Shown here: positions 16,859 through 26,088 of the stretch, piece after piece
Numbering within the stretch: the stretch's first letter is position 1
Layout: every line of letters starts with the position of its first letter
DNA from: Paenibacillus anaericanus
Lineage (GTDB): Bacteria > Bacillota > Bacilli > Paenibacillales > Paenibacillaceae
NCBI RefSeq assembly: GCF_003994475.1
Contig: NZ_RZNY01000002.1
Location: 48,535 to 112,534, forward strand
Direction of reading: 5' to 3'
Length of the DNA stretch: 64,000 nt
Made by a program: the position numbers and the translations under genes
The notes under the pieces: generated by a model
Told to the model about the DNA's origin: nothing
Database searches by the model: none
What the model saw: only the letters and a program-made list of their open reading frames with translations

Positions 16859-17179
16859 TTACTGTTGCTTGAGAAATTCCTCTAATAAAGAATCCGTTTT
16901 GGCGACAATAGACTTAATTTCCGCTTGACTAAGATCATCATAATGAATGCCCATGACGACAGTTACTGTTCTGTTCAACTCACCTGCAACGCGCTGTGCG
17001 AAATCTCCGCTGAGCGTGTGCTCCTTATGACCAGGAACAGCAGATGTTTGGACTTCGGTTCCCTGGTCGGTCCAATAAGCGGTGGATGCAGCACCAATAT
17101 GAACTTCTCCACCGGTAATAATCAGCAAGAGGTCTCGCCCCATGGGTATGGCTTGCAGCTGCAAATCGTCAAATGTCAT
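16859..17179 (-). CDS. LpdD-like small protein (prenylated-flavin chaperone type)
   Basis: A 106-residue protein resembling the LpdD domain found in gallate decarboxylase subunit D and in prenylated-FMN chaperones: GRDLLLIITGGEVHIGAAS, VPGHKEHTLSGDFAQ and VVMGIHYDDLSQAEI. ATG 17179 follows AAGGAG by 7 nt. The gene stands alone downstream of pyrD, separated from it by a structured repeat. No UbiD-type decarboxylase or UbiX prenyltransferase is present, so the partner is unknown. The family call is by memory of its motif pattern. Confidence 0.7.
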   Translation of the reverse strand: MTFDDLQLQAIPMGRDLLLIITGGEVHIGAASTAYWTDQGTEVQTSAVPGHKEHTLSGDFAQRVAGELNRTVTVVMGIHYDDLSQAEIKSIVAKTDSLLEEFLKQQ

Positions 17180-17225
17180 TTGGATGCTCCTTGTATTATG
17201 AAATTTGAAACAGTCCGCTGCGCGT

Positions 17226-17350
17226 GTCGTTTGATCCTTCGATCGCTGTTGCAGCCAGATTATTCGATTAACTAACACCTACTGGTGTAATAATCTGTCT
17301 GCAAAGGCGAACGCTTCGCTTCTCCAGATTCAAACGACCCGCTACGCTAT
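17226..17350 (+). repeat. Structured intergenic repeat, copy 1
   Basis: Outer arms GTCGTTTGA (17226-17234) and TCAAACGAC (17330-17338) enclose inner arms GCAGCCAGATTATT (17251-17264) and AATAATCTGTCTGC (17289-17302), 13 of 14 paired. Between them lie the family words GATCGCTGTT and GGCGAACGCTTCGCTTCTCCAG-like sequence. Copies 2 and 3 are at 39651 and 63787. Confidence 0.7.
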
Positions 17351-17356
17351 CCTCAC

Positions 17357-18289
17357 TCAAATAATACCGCGGATTTCATCCAGTGAGGTAATCTTCTCAC
17401 GTTCCATGAGTTGTTCCAGGTCTTGCACTAGTTGCTGACCTCCGCGTAGATTAACAAAGTTATAAGTTCCAACTTGAATGGCAGCAGCACCAGCCATGAT
17501 GAATTCTAAGATGTCCTCTGCGCTACAGATACCGCCCATACCAATTACAGGTATAGTTACAGCACGGCTCACCTGGTGAACCATGCGCAAAGCGATAGGT
17601 TTAATGGCAGGACCCGACAATCCAGCATATAAGTTATCGAATACACTACGCCGTTTACGGATGTCAATCTTCATCGCAGAGAATGTATTAATCAAAGATA
17701 CACCATCCGCTCCTTCTTCTTGACACATCACCGCCATGCCAACAATATCCTCAGCGTTTGGCGATAGCTTAATAACGAGTGGTAAAGATGTAGTTGCGCG
17801 AATCTGTCTGACGACTTCTCTGGCAGTCTCTGTTTGAATACCATACGCCATTCCACCTGCTTTGACATTCGGGCAGGATATATTCAACTCAATCATATCA
17901 ACGGCCTGACGGCCTGCAGCCATCCTTACCGTACTATCTTCATGAATGAGTCTTGCTCCCTCAACATAATCCTCGATGGTATTACCACCTAAGTTAACAA
18001 TCCGAGCTAGATCTAACTTCTCCCAATGTGGACATTCATCACGTAGAAAAGCGGCTACACCAGGATTCTCCAACCCTACACTATTCAACATCCCCGAAGG
18101 TGTCTCATAAACCCGAATCCCATCATTCCCGTCCTTCGGATACAGCGTCAGTCCCTTACCCGAGATTCCCCCAAGCTGGTTAATATCATACAGTGCTCCA
18201 TATTCTTTCCCGAAACCGAACGTGCCGGATGCCATAATTACTGGATTCCTTAAATGAACCCCCGAAATATTACATGACAAATCTATCAT
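17357..18289 (-). CDS. pyrD: Dihydroorotate dehydrogenase, NAD-linked class 1B catalytic subunit
   Basis: A 310-residue FMN enzyme that oxidises dihydroorotate to orotate in pyrimidine synthesis. The active-site base is Cys139 in NISCPN, which marks class 1 enzymes (class 2 use Ser). KLSPN, NTF and the C-terminal phosphate loop GMGGI...[10 protein letters not shown] are intact. ATG 18289 has GAGGAGG upstream and overlaps the pyrK stop by ATGA, so the two are translationally coupled and form the PyrD2-PyrK2 complex that passes electrons to NAD. Here pyrK-pyrD stand alone, away from a pyr operon. Confidence 0.95.
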   Translation of the reverse strand: MIDLSCNISGVHLRNPVIMASGTFGFGKEYGALYDINQLGGISGKGLTLYPKDGNDGIRVYETPSGMLNSVGLENPGVAAFLRDECPHWEKLDLARIVNLGGNTIEDYVEGARLIHEDSTVRMAAGRQAVDMIELNISCPNVKAGGMAYGIQTETAREVVRQIRATTSLPLVIKLSPNAEDIVGMAVMCQEEGADGVSLINTFSAMKIDIRKRRSVFDNLYAGLSGPAIKPIALRMVHQVSRAVTIPVIGMGGICSAEDILEFIMAGAAAIQVGTYNFVNLRGGQQLVQDLEQLMEREKITSLDEIRGII

Positions 18290-18981
18290 GACAATACCAC
18301 CTCCTCGGCGCGAAATACAGGACCATCCGTACAAGCCTTTCTACGCTTGTCCACACATTTGACGCTACATACAAGACAAGCTCCAATACCACATGCCATC
18401 CGATTCTCTAAGGATACATATACATTCGCTTTAGTTCCTGAACTGATCTGTTTACGTTGTACCGCCTGCAACATCGGATGAGGGCCACATGTAAAGATCG
18501 TATCATAGGCGTTAAAATCTACCTGATCCAGCACCGTTCCTCCGATATTAACTTCAACAGTACCCTTTGTTGCCTCTTGAAAGGCTTCTATCATGTAAGG
18601 ATCTCTACTATATCCTAAAAATACATCCGCATTCGGAATGGTCCGCAGGGCATAGTAAAAAGGCGCGATGCCGATACCCCCGCCGATAAAAGCAGTCTTG
18701 CCCTTAGCTTCTGGAAAACCATTACCAAATGGACCTTCCAAAGTCAATTTATCTCCAGGTAGTAAGCGAGAAAACATCTCCGTACCTTCACCTGTTACTA
18801 AATATAGAAACTCAATTTTGTCCTCCGTCAGGTCAAAAATACTAAGTGGTCTGGACAGTAGAGGATACTTTTCCCACGATCTCAACATATAGAACTGTCC
18901 CATTACGCCACTAAACTGGCCAGCGACCTGTAGTCTATAAACATTAGGAGCTACTTGAACATTGGATATAACTTCTGACAT
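18286..18981 (-). CDS. pyrK: Dihydroorotate dehydrogenase electron transfer subunit PyrK
   Basis: A 231-residue FAD/[2Fe-2S] protein that relays electrons from PyrD to NAD. It has the ferredoxin-reductase fold: RPLSIFD for FAD (about 44-50), GGGIGIAPF for NAD (about 100-107), CGPHPM, then the 2Fe-2S cysteines 197, 202, 205 and 217 in [10 protein letters not shown]...C. ATG 18981 is preceded by AGGTGAGG 6 nt upstream. An FNR-like palindrome lies about 105 bp upstream (19087-19102), the only obvious control signal. Confidence 0.95.
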   Translation of the reverse strand: MSEVISNVQVAPNVYRLQVAGQFSGVMGQFYMLRSWEKYPLLSRPLSIFDLTEDKIEFLYLVTGEGTEMFSRLLPGDKLTLEGPFGNGFPEAKGKTAFIGGGIGIAPFYYALRTIPNADVFLGYSRDPYMIEAFQEATKGTVEVNIGGTVLDQVDFNAYDTIFTCGPHPMLQAVQRKQISSGTKANVYVSLENRMACGIGACLVCSVKCVDKRRKACTDGPVFRAEEVVLS

Positions 18982-19086
18982 GTAAATCCTCACCTCTCCC
19001 CACTATGTTACCGTATAACTTCTAATTTCTCTAATTAATACGACATATTTGCTTCATTTAAGATGCAATTTTTCCGAGTGTAAGTC

Positions 19087-19102
19087 TGTGACTTTTGTCA
19101 CA
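19087..19102 (-). promoter_or_regulatory. FNR/CRP-type palindrome upstream of pyrK
   Basis: TGTGAC-TTTT-GTCACA is a perfect inverted repeat that fits TGTGA-N6-TCACA at all ten conserved positions. On the minus strand, 21 nt downstream, is CATCTT, a weak -10 that keeps the A and final T. It lies upstream of pyrK-pyrD only. Confidence 0.5.
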
Positions 19103-19147
19103 ATGAACAGCATGGAGTATTCTTATCATTCATTCTAAATCTCCTAA

Positions 19148-19716
19148 TTATTTCTTAGGATATAATGTTTCACCTTTTTCAAGCATCGCAACAAACTGCT
19201 GAATACGTTTCATCCTAGTTTCTTGCTTCTTCGCTTGATGAATTCTGAATAGGATCGCATACTTATTTTGACTATCGAGACTATCATAAAATGTCTTCGC
19301 CTTGGTATTTCGCTCCAGTTCAATCGCTAAATCCTCGGGTAACGATGCGTTTCGCTGTGACTCATATGCCTTATCCCATTGACCGTTCTGTTTAGCTGTT
19401 TCAATCGTCTTTAATCCAGAGGGTTTCATTCTTCCCTTTGTAATAAGTAATTCAGCCTTTTCTTTATTTACTTTCGACCATATACTACTCGGCTTCCGAG
19501 GTGTAAATCGTTGGATCCAGAACACATCGTCCAGCTTTTCCTTCTGACTATCAATCCACCCATAACATAATAGGTTACGGAGATCATGCCAGAATCTTTC
19601 TTAGCGATTTGCAACCAGATTCCAGGTGAACTATCAAAATTGTCTCCAAGCCAATGTTCGAAAGAAAGTTCATCTTCACAATACAGAATCGGTAATTCAT
19701 TGGACTTCTTGATCAA
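19148..19716 (-). pseudogene. Frameshifted YdeI/OmpD-associated family protein
   Basis: Two overlapping frames together make one YdeI-type protein of the YdeI/OmpD-associated family. The first frame (from TTG 19716) reads LPILYCEDELSFEHWL and SSPGIWLQIAKKDSG...SVTY. The second frame resumes at CYGWIDSQKEKLDDV and continues through FWIQRFTPRKPSSIWSKV to the end. Compared with the family, the roughly eight residues joining SVTY to CYGWID are missing and two stray bases remain. This implies a net loss of about 22 nt near 19567-19572 and a frameshift. The rest looks well preserved, so the break is recent or it is an assembly fault. Confidence 0.8.
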
Positions 19717-19880
19717 TTCACATCACCCTTTCAAGTAGTTTACAACATTATAGCGAACAGTTACAGTCACCGCGAGTGCGCTATACCAAAGATAATTAGT
19801 ACTTTTGTCCGTAACGTCATAAAATAGCCAGGATAAGGGAATACCAAAGAGTATCATCATGGAAAAGGAGAGGGTCTGCA

Positions 19881-20684
19881 GTGCCTAACATCAGAAGAGG
19901 ACTTCTGATCGCTCTGACGGTTATGCTGACATTGTACTGCGTATCTTGGCCCGTTGTAGAGGCTGGACCAGAGCAAAACGATTCCACCAATACCACCACT
20001 ACGGAATCTGTTTCAGCTGGCACTGAACCATTGAGTCTAGGAGAACTTCGACGTAAATATTCAGAGACATTCAAATTTCGTGGGCCTGAGGTTAAACAGG
20101 TGGCGCTTACGTTCGATGACGTACCTGATCCCAGATTTACACCCCAAGTTCTTGATGAGTTGAAGAAACAAGGAGTTAAGGCTACTTTTTTTGTTGTGGG
20201 AAGCCGCGCTAAGAAACATCCAGAATTGTTGCGTAGAATCCACCGTGAGGGCCATATCATCGGTAACCATTCCTTCAGCCATCCTCTTTTTAAGAACCGT
20301 TCAGTAGAGCAGTTTCAGAATGAAATACAAAGAACAGAGAAAATCATCCAACGAATTATCGGTTATAAACCCAAGCTCATACGCCCACCCTACGGTGAGA
20401 TTAATGAAGCACAAGTCAAATGGGCTAAGCAACATGGATACAAAATTGTAAATTGGAATGTAGATTCACTCGATTGGAAAGGACTCGACAAGGAGACCGT
20501 GACACAAAATGTGCTCAGTGCTGTAGTTCCAGGTTCTATTGTGCTCCAACATGCTGGCGGTGGGGTGGGTTCAACATTAGAAGGTTCGGTGGAAGCGATC
20601 CCCGAAATCATTCAGTCCTTACGTAGCAAAGGATATCATTTTGTAACTCTGCCAGAACTGTTACAAACCAACAAAGCCAATTAA
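19881..20684 (+). CDS. Secreted polysaccharide deacetylase (NodB domain)
   Basis: A 267-residue exported carbohydrate esterase 4 protein with an N-terminal signal segment (RRGLLIALTVMLTLYCVSW). NodB motifs are TFDDVPD (the usual Gly replaced by Val), HSFSHP, RPPYG, WNVDSLDW and LQHAGG. The variants TFDDVP and LQHA are the rule in one deacetylase subgroup and do not by themselves mean inactivity. The start is GTG 19881 with AAGGAGAGGG upstream. It is monocistronic and converges on the LysM-3D gene over a shared terminator. Confidence 0.87.
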   Translation: MPNIRRGLLIALTVMLTLYCVSWPVVEAGPEQNDSTNTTTTESVSAGTEPLSLGELRRKYSETFKFRGPEVKQVALTFDDVPDPRFTPQVLDELKKQGVKATFFVVGSRAKKHPELLRRIHREGHIIGNHSFSHPLFKNRSVEQFQNEIQRTEKIIQRIIGYKPKLIRPPYGEINEAQVKWAKQHGYKIVNWNVDSLDWKGLDKETVTQNVLSAVVPGSIVLQHAGGGVGSTLEGSVEAIPEIIQSLRSKGYHFVTLPELLQTNKAN

Positions 20685-20701
20685 CCAAGTAGAGCACACA
20701 A

Positions 20702-20735
20702 AAAGAACCAGTTCCCGTGTTGGGGCTGGTTCTTT
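20702..20735. terminator. Bidirectional terminator between deacetylase and LysM-3D genes
   Basis: Arms AAAGAACCAGTTCCC and GGGGCTGGTTCTTT; on the minus strand a run of five T follows, so it mainly serves the minus-strand gene. Confidence 0.75.
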
Positions 20736-20748
20736 GAGGTATAACTAT

Positions 20749-21438
20749 TTATTCATTGATGATATACAATTTAACATCTTGATAACCGAATTGACTTACA
20801 GAACTTGCACTGCCAGGGATAAAGATGTCGATGCGATTACCTTTGATTGCACCACCTTGATCCGTAGCCGTAGCTACAAATGCATTGTTCGGTAGACCCG
20901 GATGACTATGTCCTGTAACGAGTACTTTAGTCCCCATCGGAATTACTTTCGGATCTACAGCGATAGTCCCAAGCTTCAATGGGTTACCATAGTAATCTAC
21001 TGCACCCCATTTTCCATTCTCACTCGCAGCTGCAGAATAAGCCGAAGCTTTTACATTAATCGTATCAGAATAATTGAAGGCTTTACCCCATGCTTGAACT
21101 ACCTTTTCATTTGAGAATACTTTTAGAGTAGAAGAAACTTCTGAATTCGAGCTGAAGTTGCTATCTCCGTTAGCAGAAGCTTGTGGCACTGTGCTTACCC
21201 CATCTGGGATCGTAATGTTTAAGCCTTCATAAATATTAGCTGCTTCAATATCTGGATTGGCACTCATTAACTTCACTAAGTTAACATCGTACTTCTGAGC
21301 AAGAAGATAGAACGTGTCGCCCTCCTTTGCCTTATGTACCGAATCCGCATATACTGGTAAACCCTGAGCTACTACAGTTAATCCTACGGCGATAATTGCC
21401 GCTTTAATTGTTCTAGTAAAATAATGATGTTTAAACAT
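20749..21438 (-). CDS. Secreted LysM and 3D domain protein
   Basis: A 229-residue exported protein: signal peptide (about 1-31), one LysM repeat (KAKEGDTFYLLAQKYDVNLVKLMSANP...NIYEGLNITIP) for peptidoglycan binding, a Ser/Asn-rich linker, then a C-terminal 3D domain named for three aspartates (IAVDP, ATDQGG, RIDIF). 3D domains belong to the double-psi barrel fold of lytic transglycosylases, as in YabE, YocH and Rpf-type resuscitation proteins. The likely role is peptidoglycan turnover. ATG 21438 follows AGGAGG by 8 nt. No c-di-AMP riboswitch is seen in the roughly 110 bp upstream. Confidence 0.9.
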   Translation of the reverse strand: MFKHHYFTRTIKAAIIAVGLTVVAQGLPVYADSVHKAKEGDTFYLLAQKYDVNLVKLMSANPDIEAANIYEGLNITIPDGVSTVPQASANGDSNFSSNSEVSSTLKVFSNEKVVQAWGKAFNYSDTINVKASAYSAAASENGKWGAVDYYGNPLKLGTIAVDPKVIPMGTKVLVTGHSHPGLPNNAFVATATDQGGAIKGNRIDIFIPGSASSVSQFGYQDVKLYIINE

Positions 21439-21547
21439 GAAATACCTCCTAAGATTTATTGCTCATTGAATATATCACATTTTTGTAACCATTTGGCGTT
21501 GAAATTGTTTCCAATTTGTAATAACTCTTGCGGCTGTAAGCAAAAAT

Positions 21548-21574
21548 AGAGGTACAGCCCAGGGCTGTACCTCT
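21548..21574 (-). terminator. Terminator of the amino-acid ABC transporter operon
   Basis: Arms AGAGGTACAGCC and GGCTGTACCTCT are perfect with a very short loop; the minus-strand exit is ATTTTTG. Confidence 0.88.
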
Positions 21575-21631
21575 CAAAAATTACATTTCACTTACATAAA
21601 TATCCTCTATGCAGACAAGCATTTCATGTTA

Positions 21632-22354
21632 TTAGAGAACCTTACTAAGAAAATCCTTCGTACGCTGATGTGTCGGTGAACCGAAGAGCTGTTGTGGAGT
21701 ACCTTGCTCTAGGATGACACCTTGATCCATAAATAGAATCCGGTCACCCACTTCACGGGCAAAGCCCATCTCATGCGTTACGATAACCATCGTCATGCCT
21801 CGTTCCGCGAGATTCTTCATGACATCAAGCACCTCTCCAACCATTTCGGGGTCAAGCGCTGAGGTAGGCTCGTCAAATAGCATCACATGAGGTTCCATAG
21901 CTAGTGCACGAGCTATGGCGATCCGCTGCTTCTGCCCACCCGATAATTGAGAAGGATATGCGTCACGTTTATCTTCTAATCCAACCGTATGCAGCAATTC
22001 CATCGCCAATTCCTCGGCCTTGCTCTTGTCCATCTTCCGAACTTGGATCGGAGCTAATGTGATATTGTCGATCACAGACTTATGAGGGAATAGGTTAAAC
22101 TGCTGAAATACCATCCCCATCTTCTCGCGTGTTTTATTAATATTGTGTCCCTTAGCGGTAATAGATTCACCTTCGAACTGAATTTCTCCCAGAGAAGGTT
22201 CTTCTAACAAATTGATACAACGTAAGAATGTGCTTTTACCTGAGCCGCTCGGACCGATCACCACGACGACTTCTCCTTGCTTAATTTCCAGATCGATGCC
22301 TTTCAAAATATGCAAAGGACCAAATTTTTTGTGCAAATCCTTAACGGTAATCAC
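21632..22354 (-). CDS. Polar amino-acid ABC transporter ATP-binding protein
   Basis: A 240-residue ATPase of the GlnQ/HisP type. Walker [10 protein letters not shown] (about 33-41), Q-loop QQFNLFPH, signature LSGGQKQR, Walker [14 protein letters not shown] and the switch histidine in VTHEMGFA are all intact. The start is GTG 22354; the gene overlaps the permease by 14 bp, implying coupled translation. It is the third gene of the operon binding protein-permease-ATPase and powers uptake of an amino acid whose identity the sequence does not settle (glutamine- or cystine-type are both possible). Confidence 0.93.
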   Translation of the reverse strand: MITVKDLHKKFGPLHILKGIDLEIKQGEVVVVIGPSGSGKSTFLRCINLLEEPSLGEIQFEGESITAKGHNINKTREKMGMVFQQFNLFPHKSVIDNITLAPIQVRKMDKSKAEELAMELLHTVGLEDKRDAYPSQLSGGQKQRIAIARALAMEPHVMLFDEPTSALDPEMVGEVLDVMKNLAERGMTMVIVTHEMGFAREVGDRILFMDQGVILEQGTPQQLFGSPTHQRTKDFLSKVL

Positions 22355-23000
22355 TGGCCTTCAACTTCCTTTCGAACACACCCAAAATTCGGGAGAATGT
22401 AAATGTCAAAATGAAATACATCACAGCAACAACCAGATATGGCGTCATTCCGTCATAAGTTATCCCCACTACTGCACCTGATTGGAACATCAATTCTGTA
22501 ACTCCAATGAAGGATACTATCGATGATTCCTTGATAATCGTAATAAATTCATTACCAATAGCCGGAAGAACTGATTTGATTGCTTGAGGAATAATAATAT
22601 GTCTCATTGACATGCCTCGTGTCATTCCAAGTGAGCGTGCTGCTTCGCCTTGCCCACGATCCACTCCTTGAATACCTGCGCGGAATATCTCTGCCAAGTA
22701 AGCAGAGCTATTGATCGATAATGTTATGGCACCAGACTGAATCGGTGTGAAATTAATACCAAACGACGATAATCCGTAATGAATAATAAAGAGTTGAACG
22801 AGCATTGGCGTGCCACGTAGAAATTCAACCCAAGCATGCCCAATAAAGCGGACAACCGCCCATTTAGACATACGAATAAGAGCCACAGCAAGGCCTAAAA
22901 TAAAGCCACACAATACCCCAATCGCCGCGATTAATAATGTATATTGAATGCCTGTTAGAAAGTAACTTCTATAATCCCAAAATATTGTAAAAAAATCCAT
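22341..23000 (-). CDS. Polar amino-acid ABC transporter permease
   Basis: A 219-residue inner-membrane protein of the HisM/GlnP family with about five membrane segments. The cytoplasmic loop [23 protein letters not shown] carries the EAA motif that contacts the ATPase, and [14 protein letters not shown] is typical of the polar amino-acid type. I place the start at ATG 23000 ([10 protein letters not shown]), after GGAGG at a long 12 nt; the longer version lacks a ribosome site. A terminator hairpin (23064-23090) separates it from the binding-protein gene. Confidence 0.92.
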   Translation of the reverse strand: MDFFTIFWDYRSYFLTGIQYTLLIAAIGVLCGFILGLAVALIRMSKWAVVRFIGHAWVEFLRGTPMLVQLFIIHYGLSSFGINFTPIQSGAITLSINSSAYLAEIFRAGIQGVDRGQGEAARSLGMTRGMSMRHIIIPQAIKSVLPAIGNEFITIIKESSIVSFIGVTELMFQSGAVVGITYDGMTPYLVVAVMYFILTFTFSRILGVFERKLKASDYR

Positions 23001-23063
23001 TAGAAAATCATTCCTCCACTTCAACTACTGTACAATCCAAATTAACTTAATCAAAAAAATAGA

Positions 23064-23090
23064 AAAATAGCGAATATGATTCGCTATTTT
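23064..23090 (-). terminator. Hairpin terminator inside the ABC transporter operon
   Basis: Perfect 12-bp arms AAAATAGCGAAT and ATTCGCTATTTT with a 3-nt loop are followed on the minus strand by TTTTTCTATTTTTTT-like sequence. It lies between the binding-protein stop and the permease start and probably lowers downstream expression. Confidence 0.82.
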
Positions 23091-23124
23091 CGGTAAGTCT
23101 GAATATCTTGCTTGCAGGTTCAAT

Positions 23125-23913
23125 TTATTTCTCTGCTAGAGCACTCGCTTCGGTTACAAACTTATCGATACTGCCATCTTTGATCAATCGATCAAGTGTC
23201 GTATTCACTTGGTCTAGAAGTTCTTTGTTACCTTTCTTAACACCAACAACATATCCTTTTACTTCTTCGCCTGTATCCGGTATAGCATCGGTAACAACAA
23301 TACCTTCAACATTCTTCACGAACGATGCCGCTACTGGGCCTTCGATGATAGCTACATCCACACGTCCTGATGTTAGTTGCATAATGATATCCGAGATTTT
23401 GGCGAGTGATGTGATATTCGCTCCCGCAATTCCCTTCGCGATATCTTCTTGGATTGAGCTCTTCTGAACGCCAATCTTTAATCCTTCCAAGGATTCCATC
23501 GTTGCATACTTATCTTTGTTTTCTGTAAGAGTTACGATGGATTGCTCTGCATTGTAATAAATTTGTGACATGTCAATTTGTTCAGCGCGTTCTGGCTTAG
23601 GGCTCAGACCGGAAATTACCAAATCAACCCGTTCACTCGACAATTCATTTAACAAGGAGTCAAATATCATGTCTTTAATAACTAGTTCTGCTCCCATATC
23701 TTTAGCAATTTCCTTCGCTATTTCAACATCGAATCCGACGATTTCATCTGCTCCACTCTCATTCTTAATATGAAATTCGTATGGAGGGAAATCAGCACTC
23801 ATCCCAATTGTTAAAGTCTTCTTATCCCCATTTGTATCCTTATTCGATCCACATGCAGCAAGTATGCTAGTTGCAGCTACTAAGCATATTATTAATATAC
23901 CCCATTTTTTCAT
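23125..23913 (-). CDS. Amino-acid ABC transporter substrate-binding lipoprotein
   Basis: A 262-residue lipoprotein with lipobox SILAAC (Cys about 21) and a solute-binding family 3 domain: TLTIGMSADFPPYEF, VGFDVEIAKEIAKDMG, VDLVISGLSPKPER and the hinge region GLKIGVQKSS. It captures the amino acid outside the membrane for the permease/ATPase encoded downstream. ATG 23913 follows CAGGAGAG; the long upstream extension to 24087 has no ribosome site. As first gene before the internal terminator it should be made in excess, as is normal for binding proteins. Confidence 0.93.
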   Translation of the reverse strand: MKKWGILIICLVAATSILAACGSNKDTNGDKKTLTIGMSADFPPYEFHIKNESGADEIVGFDVEIAKEIAKDMGAELVIKDMIFDSLLNELSSERVDLVISGLSPKPERAEQIDMSQIYYNAEQSIVTLTENKDKYATMESLEGLKIGVQKSSIQEDIAKGIAGANITSLAKISDIIMQLTSGRVDVAIIEGPVAASFVKNVEGIVVTDAIPDTGEEVKGYVVGVKKGNKELLDQVNTTLDRLIKDGSIDKFVTEASALAEK

Positions 23914-24142
23914 TAGTCTCTCTCCTGTCGTTATAAAATTTCGTTGCGCCTCAGACATGGGATAATTATAGACGCCATTGCATATGTATGCAATTGTTAT
24001 TTCAAATCGTTCACTATTTATACACAACTCATGAATATTACTAGCTTTAATGACCGCACTTAAAAATGGGAATAATGGTTCAGACAACTTATCTTTTGGT
24101 TATTAATCACCTGATATACATTTACATTATGGAGGTGGCCTC

Positions 24143-25894
24143 ATGCTACTTGAAGCTTGTTACCATGTGCCCAGAGACAAATGGGCTTACGCATATGATG
24201 TCACAACTATTCATTTGCGATTACGTACAAAACGTGACGATGTAGAGCATATTTTCGCTATGACAGGCGATAAATACGATTGGAACCGCACCTTTCAAGA
24301 GATCCCTATGGAAATTATCGCTCACGATGCGATGTTCGATTACTGGGAGGTTGCTGTAAGACCTAAGTACAAAAGGCTTTCCTATGCGTTTAAACTCACT
24401 GCGGGTACGGAAACTGTCTATATGCTGGATACTGGAATTCAGCATCAAGCTCCCAATCCTCCTGGTGAATTGTATGAATTTTCGTACATACATGAAATCG
24501 ATGTATTCAAAGTGCCGGATTGGGCCAAACAAGCTGTCTTTTATCAAATTATGCCGGAACGATTCGCCAACGGTGATCCCTCAAATGATCCCGAGCTTAC
24601 TGCCCCTTGGGGTGGTAACCCAACAATCGATAATTTCTTCGGAGGAGATTTACAAGGTGTGTTAGATCATTTAGATCATCTATGTGATTTAGGGATTAAT
24701 GCTATTTATTTCACTCCACTCTTCGTATCCCCATCCAATCATAAATACGATACGGTTGATTATAAGAAAGTCGACCCTCATTTTGGAGACAATGCTTTAC
24801 TGAAAAAAGTAGTTGAGACCTGCCACAGCAGGGGAATCCGTGTCGTGTTAGATGCAGTGTTCAACCATTGTAGTGAACAATCCCCACAATTTCAAGATGT
24901 TCTTAAGAATGGCGAGCAATCCAAGTACGCTGATTGGTTTCATATCAATGAATTCCCTGCCGCTGTCAAAGTGGGAATCCCGACTTATGATACATTTGGC
25001 TTTTTTGGAAATATGCCCAAATTTAATACCGCTAATCCTGAAGTCAAAGAATACCTGCTTGGAGTGGCTGAATACTGGATTAAGGAAATTAAGCTTGATG
25101 GTTGGCGATTGGACGTCGCAAATGAGGTGGATCATCATTTCTGGAGAGATTTCCGTAAAGTCGTTAAGAAAGCCAACCCTGAAGCATATATCATTGGAGA
25201 AGTGTGGAGTGATTCGCTAAATTGGCTCCTCGGAGATCAATTTGACTCGGTCATGAACTATCCTTTTGCCGATGCTGTTCTGCAATTTTTTAATGGTGGA
25301 ATGGATGGTTACAGCTTTTCCAATGAAATGGGCTCCCTCATCATGCGCTATCCACAACAGACGAATGAGGTTGTATTTAACATGCTCTGCAGCCACGACA
25401 CAGCACGGCTCTTGACCCGTGTTGGAGGAGATAAGCGGAAGCTCAAGCTCTGCACAGTATTCTTATTCACTTATATGGGGACTCCTTGCATTTACTACGG
25501 GGATGAGGTTGGACTGACAGGAAACGGTGATCCCGATTGCCGAAAATGTATGGAATGGGACCCTAAAAAGCAAGATCGTGAATTATTCGATTTCTACAGA
25601 ATGATGATCTCACTTCGCAAAAAACACACCGCCTTAACTCAAGGCCGATTCCGTTTTTTACAGGCAGGGAAAAATGATGGCTGCATCGTTTACGAACGAA
25701 TCGACGATTCCATGCATTTTATCATTTGGATGAATAATACGGATAAATCAAGTACCTTATCACACCGCATGGAAACCAACGATTGGCGTGATGCTTTATC
25801 TGGAGATAAAGTAGAGACACAGAAAGGTTCGATGAACATTGGGCTAGATCCCTTTGGATTTCGAATACTGTACCGCGAGTTGAAAAAACGGTAA
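24143..25894 (+). CDS. Alpha-glycosidase, neopullulanase/cyclomaltodextrinase type (GH13)
   Basis: A 583-residue GH13 enzyme, probably subfamily 20, that hydrolyses cyclodextrins, pullulan or maltodextrins. The N-terminal CBM34-like domain (about 1-120) is followed by the barrel with VFYQIMPERFANGD, DAVFNH, catalytic nucleophile Asp324 (DGWRLDVANEVDH), acid/base Glu353 (IIGEVW) and Asp419 (LCSHDTAR). There is no signal peptide, so it acts inside the cell. ATG 24143 follows GGAGGTGG. It is monocistronic with a strong terminator. No maltodextrin transporter is adjacent; the glycogen genes lie 15 kb away. Confidence 0.93.
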   Translation: MLLEACYHVPRDKWAYAYDVTTIHLRLRTKRDDVEHIFAMTGDKYDWNRTFQEIPMEIIAHDAMFDYWEVAVRPKYKRLSYAFKLTAGTETVYMLDTGIQHQAPNPPGELYEFSYIHEIDVFKVPDWAKQAVFYQIMPERFANGDPSNDPELTAPWGGNPTIDNFFGGDLQGVLDHLDHLCDLGINAIYFTPLFVSPSNHKYDTVDYKKVDPHFGDNALLKKVVETCHSRGIRVVLDAVFNHCSEQSPQFQDVLKNGEQSKYADWFHINEFPAAVKVGIPTYDTFGFFGNMPKFNTANPEVKEYLLGVAEYWIKEIKLDGWRLDVANEVDHHFWRDFRKVVKKANPEAYIIGEVWSDSLNWLLGDQFDSVMNYPFADAVLQFFNGGMDGYSFSNEMGSLIMRYPQQTNEVVFNMLCSHDTARLLTRVGGDKRKLKLCTVFLFTYMGTPCIYYGDEVGLTGNGDPDCRKCMEWDPKKQDRELFDFYRMMISLRKKHTALTQGRFRFLQAGKNDGCIVYERIDDSMHFIIWMNNTDKSSTLSHRMETNDWRDALSGDKVETQKGSMNIGLDPFGFRILYRELKKR

Positions 25895-25919
25895 ATAAGT
25901 TGATCTGCTATAAGAGTAA

Positions 25920-25955
25920 ACACAAGAATGGGGTCTTATGACCCCATTCTTGTGT
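25920..25955 (+). terminator. Terminator of the alpha-glycosidase gene
   Basis: Perfect 16-bp arms ACACAAGAATGGGGTC and complement with a TTAT loop; the T run after it is weak. Confidence 0.8.
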
Positions 25956-26088
25956 TATCTACTCATGTTACCTTGACTAAAAAGGCCTTAGAAATGTGAT
26001 ACTAATTGCACTAAGTGATTTTTATTACAAAGTCATATTGCCGCCTCCAATATACGTATTATTCCACACACTTGAAGGGATGAGAATT

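Noticed and set aside
20902..21114. Open frames antisense to the LysM-3D gene and similar antisense frames in glgC, fadE, topB and gltD
   Set aside because: They are shadows of the real coding frames, without ribosome sites or recognisable domains.
21439..21547. c-di-AMP (ydaO-type) riboswitch before the LysM-3D gene
   Set aside because: Such riboswitches often precede cell-wall genes, but this spacer is only about 110 bp and lacks the conserved elements.
24001..24016. cre-like sequence TCAAATCGTTCACT upstream of the alpha-glycosidase
   Set aside because: It fits a loose cre consensus, but it is 130 bp from the alpha-glycosidase start and equally near the divergent transporter gene; too weak to call.
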